DNA of 64,000 nt from Aliidongia dinghuensis (GCF_014643535.1 NZ_BMJQ01000003.1:248001-312000), one strand, 5' to 3'; positions 26,914 to 37,686 are shown, numbered from the stretch's first letter. Notes: generated from the sequence alone by a model not told the origin. Program-made: numbers and translations.

Positions 26914-27890
26914 CCGGCGCTGCCACGCCGCACCCGCTCATCGAGATCAAGGATCTGACGGTCACGTTCCGGATCGACGGCGCGCTGCGCAAACCCGTCG
27001 AAGGGCTGCATTACAGCCTCGACGCCGGCCGGACCCTGGGCGTGGTCGGCGAGAGCGGCTGCGGCAAGAGCCTGACGGCACTGGCGCTCATGGGGCTCGT
27101 GCCGCCGCCCGGCCGGGTCACCGGCTCGATCCGCTTCGCCGGGACCGAGCTCATCGGCCAATCCGACGCGGCCTGGCGCGATCTGCGCGGCAACCGGGCC
27201 GCCATGGTGTTCCAGGAACCGATGACGGCCTTGAACCCGGTCATGCCGATCGGGACCCAGATCGCCGAGGTCATGGTGCTGCACCAGAACCTCGCCTGGC
27301 CCGCGGCGCAGGACGCAGCGATCGGGCTCATCGAGGCGGTCGGCATCTCGTCGCCGCGGGTGCGCGCGGCGGCCTATCCGCACCAGCTGTCGGGCGGCAT
27401 GCGCCAGCGCGCCATGATCGCCATGGCGCTCGCCTGCCGGCCGGCGCTCCTGATCGCCGACGAGCCGACGACGGCCCTCGACGTCACGATCCAGGCGCAG
27501 ATCGTCGAGCTCATGCAGGAGCTGCAGAGCGAGATCGGCATGGCGATCCAGTTCATCAGCCACAATCTCGCCGTCGTCTCGGAACTGGCCGACGAGATCA
27601 TCGTCATGTACGCCGGCCGGATCGTCGAACGCGCGGCCGCAGCCGACCTGTTCGACCATCCGGCCCATCCCTATACGCAAGGCCTGATCGCGACCTTGCC
27701 TGATCCGGACCGACGCCAGACCCGCCTGCCGGTGATCCCCGGCGGCGTGCCGCGCATCGACGCCGGCGCCCAAGGCTGCCGCTTCGCCGATCGCTGCCCC
27801 AAGGCCGACGCGCATTGCCGGGCGGCGGAGCCGATGCTCGAACCCGTCGATACCGGCCATTGGGCCGCCTGCTTCAAGGTGGCCCAATGA
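26910..27890 (+). CDS. Peptide ABC transporter ATP-binding protein (DppD type), second locus
   Basis: 326-residue ATPase starting at GTG, overlapping the preceding stop (GTGA). Walker [10 protein letters not shown], signature [10 protein letters not shown], Walker [14 protein letters not shown], and C-terminal [14 protein letters not shown]. The stop overlaps the next ATG. It works with the DppF-type protein below as the paired motor of the importer fed by the two tandem binding proteins. Confidence 0.95.
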   Translation: MTGAATPHPLIEIKDLTVTFRIDGALRKPVEGLHYSLDAGRTLGVVGESGCGKSLTALALMGLVPPPGRVTGSIRFAGTELIGQSDAAWRDLRGNRAAMVFQEPMTALNPVMPIGTQIAEVMVLHQNLAWPAAQDAAIGLIEAVGISSPRVRAAAYPHQLSGGMRQRAMIAMALACRPALLIADEPTTALDVTIQAQIVELMQELQSEIGMAIQFISHNLAVVSELADEIIVMYAGRIVERAAAADLFDHPAHPYTQGLIATLPDPDRRQTRLPVIPGGVPRIDAGAQGCRFADRCPKADAHCRAAEPMLEPVDTGHWAACFKVAQ

Positions 27891-28876
27891 CCGAGATGCC
27901 CATGACCGAGGCACCACCGATCATTGAGATCGACCAAGTCAGTGTCCATTTTCCGCAAGGGCGGCATGGCCTGTTCGCCGGGCCCGCGGCGGTGCTGCGC
28001 GCGGTCGAGAACGTCAGCCTCGCGGTCCGGCCGGGCGAGACGCTGGCGCTCGTCGGCGAGAGCGGCAGCGGCAAGTCGACCCTGGGCCAGGTCGTGGCCG
28101 GCCTGCGCGATCCCACCGCAGGCGCGCTCAAGTTCCACGGCCGGCCGATGGGCAAAACGGAATGGCGGGCCGCGCGCAAGGCGATCCAGATCGTGTTCCA
28201 GGACCCGTTCTCGGCACTCGACCCGCGCATGCCGGTCTCGGACCTGATCACGGAGCCGCTCAGGATCCAGCGCCTCGGCACCGGTGCCGAACGGCGCCGG
28301 CGCGCGGCCGAGCTCGTGGGCCAGGTCGGATTGCCCTTGGACGCGCTCAACCGCTATCCCCATGAATTCTCGGGCGGCCAGCGCCAGCGTATCGCCATCG
28401 CCCGAGCACTCGCCCCCGACCCGGCGCTGATCGTCGCTGACGAGCCCTTGTCGGCACTCGACGTCTCGATCCAGAGCCAGATCCTGAACCTCATGAAGAC
28501 GATCCAGGAGGAACGGGGCCTGAGTTACCTGTTCATCAGCCATGACCTGGCCGTGGTGAACCACTTGGCCGACCGGGTGGCCGTGCTCTATTTGGGCCGC
28601 CTGGTCGAGCTCGCCGAGCGTGCCGACCTGTTCGCGAAGCCGTCGCACCCCTATACGGCAGCGCTGCTCGACGCGGTGCCGCGCATCGGGCGCGGCCGGC
28701 GCCGGCGCGGCCGCAGCCTCAAGGGCGAGATGCCGAGCCCACTCAACCCGCCCCCAGGCTGCGTGTTCCACCCGCGCTGCCCCAAGGCGCAAGACATCTG
28801 CCGGGTAACGCCGCCGGCACTCGAGCCGGCGCCCGGACGGCCCCGGCACCTCGCCGCCTGCCATTTCAAGGAATGA
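27887..28876 (+). CDS. Peptide ABC transporter ATP-binding protein (DppF type), second locus
   Basis: 329-residue ATPase. Walker [10 protein letters not shown], signature [10 protein letters not shown], Walker B LIVADEPLSALDV and C-terminal CVFHPRCPKAQDIC. ATG 27887 overlaps the DppD stop and has AAGGTGG upstream. Its stop overlaps the permease start (ATGA). Confidence 0.95.
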   Translation: MTEMPMTEAPPIIEIDQVSVHFPQGRHGLFAGPAAVLRAVENVSLAVRPGETLALVGESGSGKSTLGQVVAGLRDPTAGALKFHGRPMGKTEWRAARKAIQIVFQDPFSALDPRMPVSDLITEPLRIQRLGTGAERRRRAAELVGQVGLPLDALNRYPHEFSGGQRQRIAIARALAPDPALIVADEPLSALDVSIQSQILNLMKTIQEERGLSYLFISHDLAVVNHLADRVAVLYLGRLVELAERADLFAKPSHPYTAALLDAVPRIGRGRRRRGRSLKGEMPSPLNPPPGCVFHPRCPKAQDICRVTPPALEPAPGRPRHLAACHFKE

Positions 28877-29835
28877 GCGGCATGGCGGGCTTCATCCTGC
28901 GCCGCAGCCTGCAGGCGCTGATCGTGCTCTGGGTCATGTCCTTCGTGATCTATGGCCTCATCGGGCTCATGCCGGGCGACCCGCTCGACGTCATGATCGC
29001 GTCCAACCCCGGCGCCACGCCGGAGGTGATTGCACATCTGCGCCAGATCTACGGGCTCGACCAGCCGCTGCCGGTCCGCTACTGGCACTGGCTCCTGGAC
29101 GCGCTCCACGGCGATTTCGGCTTCTCGCGCACCCATTCGGAGCCGGTGCTGACCGTGCTGGCACCGGCGCTGCTGCAGACCTGCAAGCTGATGCTGATCA
29201 GCTTCGTCATCAGCGTCGCGGCCGCCTTCGCGCTCGGCATCGCGGCCGCGCGCAAACCCGGCGGCTGGGCCGACGGGATCATCAGCCTGTTCGCCTTCGC
29301 CGGCATCTCGGTGCCGGTGTTCTGGCTGGCGCTCATCCTCATCATCGTGTTCGCGGTCGAGCTGCACTGGCTGCCGGCGAGCGGCATGGCGACGGTCGGC
29401 GACGGCGGTTTCCTCGACCAGGCCCGTCACCTGACCCTGCCCGTGCTGACGCTGGTGCTCGCCAACGCCGGGCAGTTCACCCGCTACGTCCGCGCCGCCA
29501 TGATCGAGACCATGCGCATGGACTTCATCCGCACCGCGCGCGCCAAGGGCCTGGGCGAAGGCCGGCTCACGCTCCGCCACGCGCTCAGGAACGCGCTCAT
29601 CCCGGTCGTAACCGTGATGGCCTTGAGCTTTGGCACGCTCTTCTCGGGCGCACTCGTGACCGAGACCATGTTCGCGCAATGGGGCATGGGCAAGATGATC
29701 TACGACGCCATCCTGTCGAACGACTACAACCTGGCGCTGGTCGGCCTCCTGTTCGCGACACTCGTGACCCTCGTCAGCACGCTTGCGGCCGATCTCGCCT
29801 ATGGCTGGCTCGATCCCCGGATCTCACTCAAATGA
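28873..29835 (+). CDS. Peptide ABC transporter permease (DppB type), second locus
   Basis: 320-residue inner-membrane permease. First helix LIVLWVMSFVIYGLIGLMPGDPLD, then the family motif YGLDQPLPVRYWHWL, six membrane segments in all, and the EAA loop IRTARAKGLGEGRLTLRHAL. It overlaps both neighbours by 4 bp, showing translational coupling through the whole operon. Confidence 0.95.
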   Translation: MSGMAGFILRRSLQALIVLWVMSFVIYGLIGLMPGDPLDVMIASNPGATPEVIAHLRQIYGLDQPLPVRYWHWLLDALHGDFGFSRTHSEPVLTVLAPALLQTCKLMLISFVISVAAAFALGIAAARKPGGWADGIISLFAFAGISVPVFWLALILIIVFAVELHWLPASGMATVGDGGFLDQARHLTLPVLTLVLANAGQFTRYVRAAMIETMRMDFIRTARAKGLGEGRLTLRHALRNALIPVVTVMALSFGTLFSGALVTETMFAQWGMGKMIYDAILSNDYNLALVGLLFATLVTLVSTLAADLAYGWLDPRISLK

Positions 29836-30764
29836 CCGCGCTCGACACGCCCGCCCCCATGATCGAGGCCGCCCAGTCGGTCTGGAAGCTGCGCTGGAAA
29901 CGGTTCCGCGGCCATCGCGCCGGCATGGCGAGCCTGGCGCTCCTCGTTCTCCTGGTGCTGTTCACGCTCGCGGCCGGCCCACTCGCCCATTGGCGCGGCA
30001 TCGATCCGGACGCAACCGACCTCCTCTCGCGCTACGACCCGCCGTCTGCCGACCATTGGCTCGGCACGGACGATGCCGGGCGCGACGAGCTCTTGCGGCT
30101 CATGTTCGGCGGCCAGATCTCGCTGCTGGTCGGCTTGCTGGCGACGGTTGTCGGCGGCCTGGTCGGGCTCGCGATCGGCATCTGGGCCGGCTATTTCGGC
30201 GGCCGGCTCGACGCGCTGTTGATGCGCTTCACCGACGGCATGATCGCGCTGCCGCTCCTGCCGCTCTTGATCGTGTTCGGCGCGATCGATCTCACCAAGC
30301 TGGGCTTCTCGTCCGAATTCGCCCATTCGGGCGCCGCGGGCTTCTGGCGCGTCGTCGTCATCATCGCCGTCGTCGACTGGACCCAGATGGCGCGGCTCGT
30401 GCGTGCCGCGACCCTGAGCCTCAAGGAGCGCGACTTCGTGCTGGCCGCCCAGGCGAGCGGCGCCGGGCCGCTCTATGTCATGGCGACCCACATCCTGCCC
30501 AACGTGGCGACGCCGATCATCGTCGCCGGCACGCTCACGGTCGGCCGCGTCATCCTGCTCGAATCCGTGCTGAGCTTCTTAGGATTCGGCATCGTCCCGC
30601 CGACGCCGTCCTGGGGCAACATGCTGAACAACGCCCAGGAACTGGTGACGACGGCGCCGTCGCTCGCCGTCTACCCGGGCCTGTTCATCTTCGTGACGGT
30701 GATCGCGGTCAATTTCATTGGCGACGGCCTGCAGCACGCATTCGACCCAAGGTCGACCCGATAA
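29832..30764 (+). CDS. Peptide ABC transporter permease (DppC type), second locus
   Basis: 310-residue inner-membrane permease. N-terminal helix MASLALLVLLVLFTLAAGP, periplasmic HWLGTDDAGRDELLRLMFGG, EAA loop LAAQASGAGPLYVMATHILP and terminal motif GDGLQHAFDPR. Start ATG 29832 overlaps the DppB-type stop. It is the last gene of the second peptide operon. No transcription terminator is obvious in the 280-bp gap after it. Confidence 0.95.
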   Translation: MTALDTPAPMIEAAQSVWKLRWKRFRGHRAGMASLALLVLLVLFTLAAGPLAHWRGIDPDATDLLSRYDPPSADHWLGTDDAGRDELLRLMFGGQISLLVGLLATVVGGLVGLAIGIWAGYFGGRLDALLMRFTDGMIALPLLPLLIVFGAIDLTKLGFSSEFAHSGAAGFWRVVVIIAVVDWTQMARLVRAATLSLKERDFVLAAQASGAGPLYVMATHILPNVATPIIVAGTLTVGRVILLESVLSFLGFGIVPPTPSWGNMLNNAQELVTTAPSLAVYPGLFIFVTVIAVNFIGDGLQHAFDPRSTR

Positions 30765-31044
30765 GGAGCCGGCCTCCCCTTCATCATCAAGAACCAGCCA
30801 ATGACCGAAGGCGCTGAGCCACGACATGTCAAGTCACAGCGATCACACGGTAGACAGCTTCAGCAGCTGATGACAACCAAAGGCATATTGCCCCGGTTAA
30901 ATTACACGCAGTGACTGCACACCTACTAGCTGCCCCCTCGCAAACCAGTGATGAATCCGTGCGTTCGCCCCCTATCGGGCTCGCTTATCGACGCGGGGTC
31001 TATATAGTTGGCCCTGCCCCAGCCCGCGCGTTCAGAAGATCAGC

Positions 31045-31575
31045 ATGACCGACTTAAAGTCGCTGCAGACCGTCATCCAAAGTCCCGCTCTCAAGCTGGT
31101 CCTCTCCCATTGGCTCGCCGCGCGGGGCGATCGGCCGATGCCGGCATGGCGCGACATCGACGCGGCGGTGATCGGCAAGCACCTGCCGCAAGTCTGGGCC
31201 TGGCGCTATGACCGGGCGGAGGACCTGTTCATCGGCCGGCTCGCGGGCGAGGAGATCGTCGCGGTCCTGGGCTCGGAGATCCGTGGCCGATCGCTGCCGG
31301 AGTGCTTTCCGACCGATGCCGGGCAGGTCGTGCACGACCGCTACAAGGCGGTCGTCCTCGGGCCCAAGATCATGCGCACGACCGGCAATGTCCACATGTC
31401 GACCGGCCGGCATGGCGCCGGCGAGCGCCTCGTACTGCCGCTAGCCGACGACGGGGTCACCGGAGACGGGGTGCTGGGCGTGACCGAATACCGGCTCAAC
31501 ATCAGCGACGCCCGCGCTCTCGGCGCCGTGATCGACCACCATCACGAAGACATCACGTTCTATTCGATCGCCTGA
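31045..31575 (+). CDS. PAS_5-family small sensor-like protein
   Basis: 176-residue cytoplasmic protein of the PAS_5 type common in Rhodospirillales. Segments WLAARGDRPMPAWRDID, LPQVWAWRYDRAEDLFIGRL, ILGSEIRGRSL-like AVLGSEIRGRSLPEC and LPLADDGVTGDGVLGVTEYR are typical. These proteins consist of a PAS fold without an attached output domain, and their role is unknown. It is monocistronic. Confidence 0.8.
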   Translation: MTDLKSLQTVIQSPALKLVLSHWLAARGDRPMPAWRDIDAAVIGKHLPQVWAWRYDRAEDLFIGRLAGEEIVAVLGSEIRGRSLPECFPTDAGQVVHDRYKAVVLGPKIMRTTGNVHMSTGRHGAGERLVLPLADDGVTGDGVLGVTEYRLNISDARALGAVIDHHHEDITFYSIA

Positions 31576-31596
31576 GACTATTCGCTCGACCGAGCT

Positions 31597-32616
31597 TCAG
31601 TCGGCGGCGGCGTTGGTCGTGCCGCCGGCGACGGCGCGAAAGGCCTCGGCCACGATCTCGAATGAGCGGAGCCGCGCCTGGTGATCGTGGATGGCGCCGG
31701 TCACCATGAGTTCGTCGGCCTGCGTCCGCTCGATCACGGTCGCGAGCTCACGCCGGATCGTCTCGGGCGAGCCCAGGAGCCGGAAGCCCAGCGAATGCTC
31801 GACCATGGCGCGCTCGACCGGCGAGAGCACCGTCGCGATGTCCGCGACCGGGCGCGGCAGCGGACCTGGCCGGCCGCGACGCAGGTTGGCGAAGGCCTGC
31901 TGCTGCGAGCTGAAGAGGAAGCGTGCCTCCGCATCGGTCTCGGCCGCGAAGGCACCGAGGCCGACCATGACGTGCGGCTTCTCCGCATAGGCCGAGGGCC
32001 GGAACCGCTCGCGATAGATCGCGATCGCGTCCTCCAGCTGGTCCGGCGCGAAATGGGAGGCAAAGGCATAGGGCAGCCCGAACGCCGCCGCGAGCTGGGC
32101 ACCATAAGTGCTGGATCCCAGGATCCAGACCGGCACGTTCGTCCCCGTGCCGGGCACGGCGCGGATGCGCTGGCCAGCCTCAGCCGGGCCCAGGTAGCCG
32201 ATCAGCTCGAGCACGTCCTGCGGAAAGGAATCGATCTCGCTCGTGAGCGTCCGCCTGAGCGCCTGTGCCGTCGCCTGGTCGGTACCCGGCGCCCGGCCGA
32301 GGCCCAGGTCGATGCGGCCGGGATAGAGCGAGGCAAGCGTGCCGAATTGCTCGGCGATCACCAGCGGCGCATGGTTCGGCAGCATGATGCCGCCGGCGCC
32401 GACCCGGATCGAGCGGGTGCCCCCGGCGATATGGCCGATGACGACCGCGGTCGCGGCGCTGGCGATGCCCGGCATATTGTGATGCTCCGCCACCCAGAAG
32501 CGGCGGTAGCCCAAGCCTTCGGCATGGCGGGCGAGATCCACCGAGTTCAGGAGCGCCTGACGCGCATCGTGGCCTTCGGGGATCGGCGAGAGATCGAGGA
32601 GGGAGAGCGCGGTCAT
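31597..32616 (-). CDS. LLM-class flavin-dependent oxidoreductase (MsnO8-type)
   Basis: Luciferase-like monooxygenase of 339 residues with a TIM-barrel using FMNH2 or F420-like flavin. Motifs [55 protein letters not shown] and [20 protein letters not shown] are characteristic of the group-1 family. ATG 32616 is taken as start where family similarity begins ([12 protein letters not shown]); ATG 32652 is also open. The substrate is unknown. Confidence 0.9.
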   Translation of the reverse strand: MTALSLLDLSPIPEGHDARQALLNSVDLARHAEGLGYRRFWVAEHHNMPGIASAATAVVIGHIAGGTRSIRVGAGGIMLPNHAPLVIAEQFGTLASLYPGRIDLGLGRAPGTDQATAQALRRTLTSEIDSFPQDVLELIGYLGPAEAGQRIRAVPGTGTNVPVWILGSSTYGAQLAAAFGLPYAFASHFAPDQLEDAIAIYRERFRPSAYAEKPHVMVGLGAFAAETDAEARFLFSSQQQAFANLRRGRPGPLPRPVADIATVLSPVERAMVEHSLGFRLLGSPETIRRELATVIERTQADELMVTGAIHDHQARLRSFEIVAEAFRAVAGGTTNAAAD

Positions 32617-32671
32617 GGCGGGGGATATGGCGCCAACCCGCGCGTGGTTCAATGTAGAACCCCAGTATCGT

Positions 32672-34492
32672 TCAGTGTAACGGCCAGACCATGAGGATGA
32701 GCGGCGTGCCGACGATAAGGACCAGGAGCGAGAGCGGCAGGCCCAGCCGCCAATAATCGCCGAAGCGATAGCCGCCCGGCCCCATGACCAGCGTGTTGTT
32801 CTGATGCCCGATCGGCGTCAGGAAATCGCAGGAGCAGCCGAGCGCCACCGCCATCAGGAAGGCGTCGGGCCGGAAACCGAGATTGCTCGCGACCGAGGCC
32901 GCGATCGGCCCCAGCACCAGGACCGCCGCCGCATGATGCAGCAGCGGCGTCACCAGCATCGCACTCGCGATCACGAGTGCCAGCGTCACCCAGGGCGGCA
33001 CCATATGGGCGACCGCGCTCAGCGCGTGACTGAGATGCTCGGTGCCGCCGGTCTCCTTTAGCGCCTCGCCGACCGGGATCAGGCAGCCCAGCATGATGAT
33101 GACCGGCCATTCGATCGCGTCATAGGCGTCGTTGAGCGTGATCTGCCCGGTGAGCACCACCAGCACGGCGGAACCGAAGAAGGCGGTCACGACCGGGATG
33201 ACCTTGAACGTCACCAGGAGCATGGCGACGACCACGATCAGCAGCGACCAGACGCCGGTCCGTTTCCGCCCGAGCATTAGACGTCGATCGGCGAGCGGCA
33301 GGCAGCCGAGCTCAGTCAGCGTCGTCGGCAAGTCCGTCTCCCAGCCCTGGAGCGCCACGACATCGCCCGGCCGGAAACGCAAGCGGTGGAGCCGCGCATT
33401 CACCTGCTCGCCGGCCCGGCTGACCGCCAGCAGATTGACGTCGAAGCGCTGGCGCAGATGCAAGCCTGTCGCCGTCTGGTCGACCATGAGCGAGTCCTCG
33501 GTCACCACCGCCTCGACCACGGTCACGTCGTCCTTGGGCCGCTCGGCGTCGGGCAGATGTTCGGCCGGCACCAGTTCGAGGCGGGCCTCGTCGATCAGCT
33601 TCTTCAGCAGCACCGGCTCCGCCTGGACCGCGACGAGATCGCCCTCGACCAGTTCCCAATGGGCAGGCGGCATGGCGCGTCGGCGGCCGGCGCGGATGAC
33701 CGCGGCCACCGTCAATTCGCCCTCGCCCAGCGCCTCGAGCGCCGCCACGGTCTGACCGATGAAGGCCGAGGCCTGGGTCAGGCGCAGCTCGGTCGTATAG
33801 CGATCGATGTCGAACGCGCCCTCGGCCGGGCGCTGGCCGGTCCGCCGCGGGAGAAGCCGCCAGCCGAACGCAAGGAAGGCGAGCGCCATCAGCGATAGCG
33901 GCAAGCCCACGGGCACAAAGTCGAACAGCTGGAAGGGTTCGCCCTCGATTTGCTCCCTGACGGTCGAGATCAGCAGGTTGGGCGAGGTCCCGATCAGCGT
34001 CATCGTGCCGCCGATCAGCGAGCCGAAAGCGAGTGGCATCAGATAGATCGAGGCTGGCTGCTTGCTGTGCCGAGCCGTCTGGATCGCGATCGGCATGAAG
34101 ATGCCGAGCGTGCCGACGTTCTTCATGAAGGCCGAAAGGAAGGTAACGCAGGCGGTCAGGATGCCGACCTCAAGTGACGGCGCGCCAATGTACCGCATCA
34201 GCCGCCGCATGGCCGTGTCGATGATGCCGGAGCGCGCGATCGCGCGGCTCACGACCAGGACCGAGGCGATGATGATGATGACCTGGTTGGCGAAGCCCTC
34301 GAACGCCTTCTCGGCCGGCACGATCCCCGTCAGCATGGCGGCCAGCAGCGCCAGCGCCGCAACCAGGTCGTAGCGCAGCCGGTCCCAGACGAACAGCGTC
34401 AGCATGGCGCCGACGATGACGAAGGCCTCGATCTGGTTGAGCGGCAAAGGCTTGGCTCCGGAGCGGGGGGCGGCAGGGACGCCGACCAGCAT
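32672..34492 (-). CDS. SLC13/DASS-type anion transporter with RCK_C (TrkA-C) domains
   Basis: About 606 residues. Six N-terminal membrane helices ([55 protein letters not shown]) are followed by a cytoplasmic insert of about 170 residues made of two RCK_C-like units ([31 protein letters not shown]) and a second helical half ([19 protein letters not shown] to [15 protein letters not shown]). The SNP-like substrate motif is seen in GTSPNLL and in [15 protein letters not shown]. It probably moves sulfate, phosphate-like or dicarboxylate anions with Na+ or H+. The start is uncertain: ATG 34492, or TTG 34447 which has GGAG about 9 nt upstream. Confidence 0.88.
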   Translation of the reverse strand: MLVGVPAAPRSGAKPLPLNQIEAFVIVGAMLTLFVWDRLRYDLVAALALLAAMLTGIVPAEKAFEGFANQVIIIIASVLVVSRAIARSGIIDTAMRRLMRYIGAPSLEVGILTACVTFLSAFMKNVGTLGIFMPIAIQTARHSKQPASIYLMPLAFGSLIGGTMTLIGTSPNLLISTVREQIEGEPFQLFDFVPVGLPLSLMALAFLAFGWRLLPRRTGQRPAEGAFDIDRYTTELRLTQASAFIGQTVAALEALGEGELTVAAVIRAGRRRAMPPAHWELVEGDLVAVQAEPVLLKKLIDEARLELVPAEHLPDAERPKDDVTVVEAVVTEDSLMVDQTATGLHLRQRFDVNLLAVSRAGEQVNARLHRLRFRPGDVVALQGWETDLPTTLTELGCLPLADRRLMLGRKRTGVWSLLIVVVAMLLVTFKVIPVVTAFFGSAVLVVLTGQITLNDAYDAIEWPVIIMLGCLIPVGEALKETGGTEHLSHALSAVAHMVPPWVTLALVIASAMLVTPLLHHAAAVLVLGPIAASVASNLGFRPDAFLMAVALGCSCDFLTPIGHQNNTLVMGPGGYRFGDYWRLGLPLSLLVLIVGTPLILMVWPLH

Positions 34493-34544
34493 AGCGCACG
34501 GCGGCGCTGTTTGCGCTCTCCCGATCAGCGAAACCGGCCGCCGC

Positions 34545-35072
34545 TCAGACCTGCCCTTCGAGCTGATCGGCCAGATAGCCGTCGAGGTCCGGGGCCGCGG
34601 CCTGGGCGAGGACATGCCGGACCCAGGCCTGCCGCTCGTGCCAGGCGACCGCCATCTCAAAGACGCAGCAGGCGGCGCCCGGCGGCCAGCCGCGGCGCAA
34701 CGGCCCTTGGCCGCGCGGTGCGCCGTAGAGGCGATGCTGCACGATGTCCTGGTCGGACCACCAGTCGACCAGCACATAGTCGCCGGCCGCCCCCTCGTGA
34801 ACCGTGAGCCAGCCGACGCCGTAGTGCGTAGGCCCCCGCCCGGCCGCCCCCCGCCCAGCAGTCGGCATCACGCGGCCGGCGATGCGCTTCGCCTCGGCCA
34901 CGAGAGCGTCGCGCGGCCGAGACCCTTCGGCCGAGATGCCGTAGAGCTTCCAGCGCCAGCCGCGCACCTCGACGAGGCCGAGCGCGCTGACCGGCCGGGG
35001 CCGGAAGGGTTCGAATACAGCGGATCGGTCGGCAGGACCGTCCAGCGGGACATGGCGGGAGGGGCTCATCAT
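34545..35072 (-). CDS. Conserved-looking hypothetical protein
   Basis: 175 residues, soluble, no signal peptide. A strand-rich start (LVEVRGWRWKLYGIS) is followed by a Gly/Arg-rich loop, then THYGVGWLTVHEGAAGDYVL and a Trp-rich stretch VDWWSDQDIVQHRLYG. I do not recognise a family or catalytic motif. Double ATG at 35072/35069 with AGGGG upstream. Codon use (G/C third positions) is like its neighbours, so it is probably a real gene on the same strand as the transporters on both sides. Confidence 0.65.
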   Translation of the reverse strand: MMSPSRHVPLDGPADRSAVFEPFRPRPVSALGLVEVRGWRWKLYGISAEGSRPRDALVAEAKRIAGRVMPTAGRGAAGRGPTHYGVGWLTVHEGAAGDYVLVDWWSDQDIVQHRLYGAPRGQGPLRRGWPPGAACCVFEMAVAWHERQAWVRHVLAQAAAPDLDGYLADQLEGQV

Positions 35073-35159
35073 GAGCCCCTGTCTAGGCCTTGGGCTTGCC
35101 CGGTACGAGCGCCAGTTTCCCAGCCGGATGTGGGGCCACTTTCGCGGCCCCGTCCGTCG

Positions 35160-36455
35160 TCAGGCCGTCTTGACGCCGGCGGCCGCGCGATGGGCGAACT
35201 TGAAGCCCATGGCGGCCAGCACGGCGAGGAGGCTCAAAACCCCCGCGATCGACAGCCACCAGCCGGCCGCGGCGCGGTTGCCCGTCTCGTTGATCAGCCA
35301 AGTGGCGATCAGCGGCGTCAGCCCACCGAAACAGGTCGCAAGGCTGTAGGCGAGCGAGAAGCCGGCGGTGCGGACCGCAACCGGCATGATCTCGGTCAGA
35401 TAGACCACCATGGCGCCGTTGTACGCGGCGTAGACGAACGACAGCCACAGCTCGACCACCATGAGGTTGCCGAACGAGGGCGCGGCAATGAGCCAGCTCA
35501 GCGCCGGATAGGCCGAGATGATCGACATCACCGTGCAGAAGATCAGGATGGGCGTCCGCCCGATCCGATCGCTGAGCGCGCCGATCGTCGGCAGCCAGAA
35601 CAGGTTCGAGACGGCGACGCAGAGCGTCACGGTGAGCGCGTCGAGCGCGCTCAGCTTCAGCACTTCCTTGCCGAAGGTCGGCGTGTAGGCGGTAATGAAA
35701 TAGAACAGCACCGTCGTGGTCAGCACGAGCAGCATGCCGCAGATCACCAGGCCGAAATTCGCGAAGGTGCTGCGATAGATCTCCCCCAAGGTCGGGTGCC
35801 GCTTGCGGGAGGCGAACTCCTCCGTCTCCTTGAGCGAGGCGCGCAGCACGAAGATGAACGGCACGATCAGGCAGCCGACGAACAGCGGAATGCGCCAGCC
35901 CCACGACTTCATCAGGTCGGCTGGCAGGTAGTAGTTGAGCAGGATGCCGAGCAGGGCCGCAAGGATCACCGCGACCTGCTGGCTGCCCGACTGCCAGGCG
36001 ACGTAGAAGCCCTTGTTGCCGGGCGTCGCAATCTCCGAGAGATAGACCGACACGCCGCCCAGCTCCACGCCGGCCGAAAAACCCTGCAGCAGGCGGCCGC
36101 ACACGATGATGATCGGCGCCAGGATGCCGATCGTCTCGTAGCCTGGTGTCACCGCAAGCGACAGCGTGCCGAGCGACATCAGGCCCAGCGTCACGATGAG
36201 GCCCTTGCGGCGGCCAACATGGTCGATATAGGCACCGAGAATGATGGCGCCCAGCGGCCGCATCATGAAGCCGACGGCAAAGGTGGAGAACGCGGCCATC
36301 AGCTTGATGAAGTCGCTCCCGCCCGGGAAGAAGGTGTCGCCGATCTGCTTCGCCACATAGGCGAAGATGAAGAAGTCGTACATCTCCAGGAAGTTGCCGC
36401 TGGAGACGCGGAGGATGGCGAGGAACTTCTCTTTCCGGTCGACGGGTGCGGACAT
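35160..36455 (-). CDS. MFS transporter, metabolite:H+ symporter (citrate/tricarballylate-like)
   Basis: 431-residue permease with 12 predicted membrane helices. N-terminal NFLEMYDFFIFAYVAKQIGD and loop 2-3 motif DHVGRRKGLIVT are signatures of the MHS family. GRLLQGFSAGVELGGVSVYL follows in helix 5. ATG 36455 has GAAGAGAG upstream. The citrate-proton symporter subgroup is suggested by the N-terminal wording. Substrate is inference; related dicarboxylates are possible. No adjacent enzyme narrows it. Confidence 0.9.
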   Translation of the reverse strand: MSAPVDRKEKFLAILRVSSGNFLEMYDFFIFAYVAKQIGDTFFPGGSDFIKLMAAFSTFAVGFMMRPLGAIILGAYIDHVGRRKGLIVTLGLMSLGTLSLAVTPGYETIGILAPIIIVCGRLLQGFSAGVELGGVSVYLSEIATPGNKGFYVAWQSGSQQVAVILAALLGILLNYYLPADLMKSWGWRIPLFVGCLIVPFIFVLRASLKETEEFASRKRHPTLGEIYRSTFANFGLVICGMLLVLTTTVLFYFITAYTPTFGKEVLKLSALDALTVTLCVAVSNLFWLPTIGALSDRIGRTPILIFCTVMSIISAYPALSWLIAAPSFGNLMVVELWLSFVYAAYNGAMVVYLTEIMPVAVRTAGFSLAYSLATCFGGLTPLIATWLINETGNRAAAGWWLSIAGVLSLLAVLAAMGFKFAHRAAAGVKTA

Positions 36456-36675
36456 CGAATCTCTCTTCAATAAGCGTACGGTACCGGCACCGGACGGCAC
36501 CGGGTGATCAAGGCGACGGCCGAGTGCGCTGCGCGCCGGACCGATATCGGCGGATGGCGTAATCCTCCCCGCGTCGGATCGACGGCTGGTCCCGTCTTTT
36601 CGCCACCGTAGCGTCTCGATCCTTCGAAAGCAAAATACCGCGCTCGGCTGGCGGCGCCAAACGATCGCTTGCGGC

Positions 36676-37686
36676 CTACCGATCGAACCGGCGTTGCCAG
36701 AGCTCCCGCGCAGCCGCGTCGGCGGTCGCGGGCTCCGCCCGCCCGGTCGCGATCAGGCCCAGCGCCATGGTGCCGACGATGGTCTCGACCGCGCCCGGCG
36801 GCGCCGTCTCGCCCTGCCAGACCGCGCGGAACGCGTCGAGCCCGAGCGGCAGGCTTTCCGCCGCCTGCCGGTCGATGAGCGCCGGCAGCGCGATCTCGAC
36901 CGGCTCGGCGGCCCGGGCATGAAGCCGCGCCACCATCGGCTTCGCGGGATTGCGCTCGGCCTCGCCGCCGCCGCCCTTCATCACGAGCAGGCGCGGCCGA
37001 TCGAGCCGGCGGGCCGCCGCGATATGCCGGTCGATGTAGGGCGGATGGAACACGCCGTCGATGCCGGCCCGGGCATCGAACGGATCGATGAGCCGGGCCA
37101 GCGTATTGATCGGCGAGCGCAGGCCGAACAGCGCGCGCAGGCCGAGCAGCCGGTCGAGCCCCGGCGAGAGAGCGGCGAGCGGCAGATAGGCGAAGCCGGA
37201 TGCTGCAAGCTGGTCGAGCGCCATCGCCCGGTCGCGCGCCGCCGGATGGCCGATCGCCGCCAGCCCGTCCGCGACCGCGATGCCGGTCGAGAATTCGTTG
37301 GAGCCGTGCATGACGATGCGCACGCCGTGCGCGGCAAGCGCCACCGCGGCCAGCAGGAACCACGGTGCCTCGCGCGTCCGGCCGGCGCCGTAGGACGGCC
37401 AGTCGAGATCGACCGGCCCGGAACCGATCTGCCGCCCGGGCGGTGGCGCCGCACCGACCGCGCGCCGCGCCGCCTCGACCAGCCCGGCCAGCTCCTCGCC
37501 ATCCTCGCCGCGATAGCGCAACAGCATGAGGAACGCGCCCGCCTGGTGCGGATCAACCGCACCCTCTTCCAGCATCAGGGACAGGGCATCCGCCGCCTCC
37601 GCGCGCGTCAACGGCCGCGACCGGCCCGGCCCGCGACCGAGCGCCTGAACATAGGCCGCAAAGCGCTGCTCGGTCGGAGTCGGCAT
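36676..37686 (-). CDS. TrpD2-like glycosyl transferase family protein (YbiB type)
   Basis: 336 residues with the anthranilate phosphoribosyltransferase fold: N-terminal helical domain (LTRAEAADALSLMLEEGAVD, LAGLVEAARRA) and a nucleoside-phosphorylase-like C-terminal domain (WFLLAAVALAAHGVRIVMHG, LVMKGGGGEAERNPAKP). The usual PRPP-binding and anthranilate residues of TrpD are altered (GSNEFSTG in place of the canonical GxGxD loop), as in YbiB proteins, which bind nucleic acid rather than making tryptophan. ATG 37686 has AAGGA upstream. No trp genes are near. Confidence 0.85.
   Translation of the reverse strand: MPTPTEQRFAAYVQALGRGPGRSRPLTRAEAADALSLMLEEGAVDPHQAGAFLMLLRYRGEDGEELAGLVEAARRAVGAAPPPGRQIGSGPVDLDWPSYGAGRTREAPWFLLAAVALAAHGVRIVMHGSNEFSTGIAVADGLAAIGHPAARDRAMALDQLAASGFAYLPLAALSPGLDRLLGLRALFGLRSPINTLARLIDPFDARAGIDGVFHPPYIDRHIAAARRLDRPRLLVMKGGGGEAERNPAKPMVARLHARAAEPVEIALPALIDRQAAESLPLGLDAFRAVWQGETAPPGAVETIVGTMALGLIATGRAEPATADAAARELWQRRFDR

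Noticed and set aside
34404..36473. Very long plus-strand frame (about 690 codons) opposite the MFS transporter
   Set aside because: Composition is His/Arg/Gln-rich and repetitive as in reverse readings of membrane-protein genes; the minus strand has a canonical 12-helix MFS carrier.
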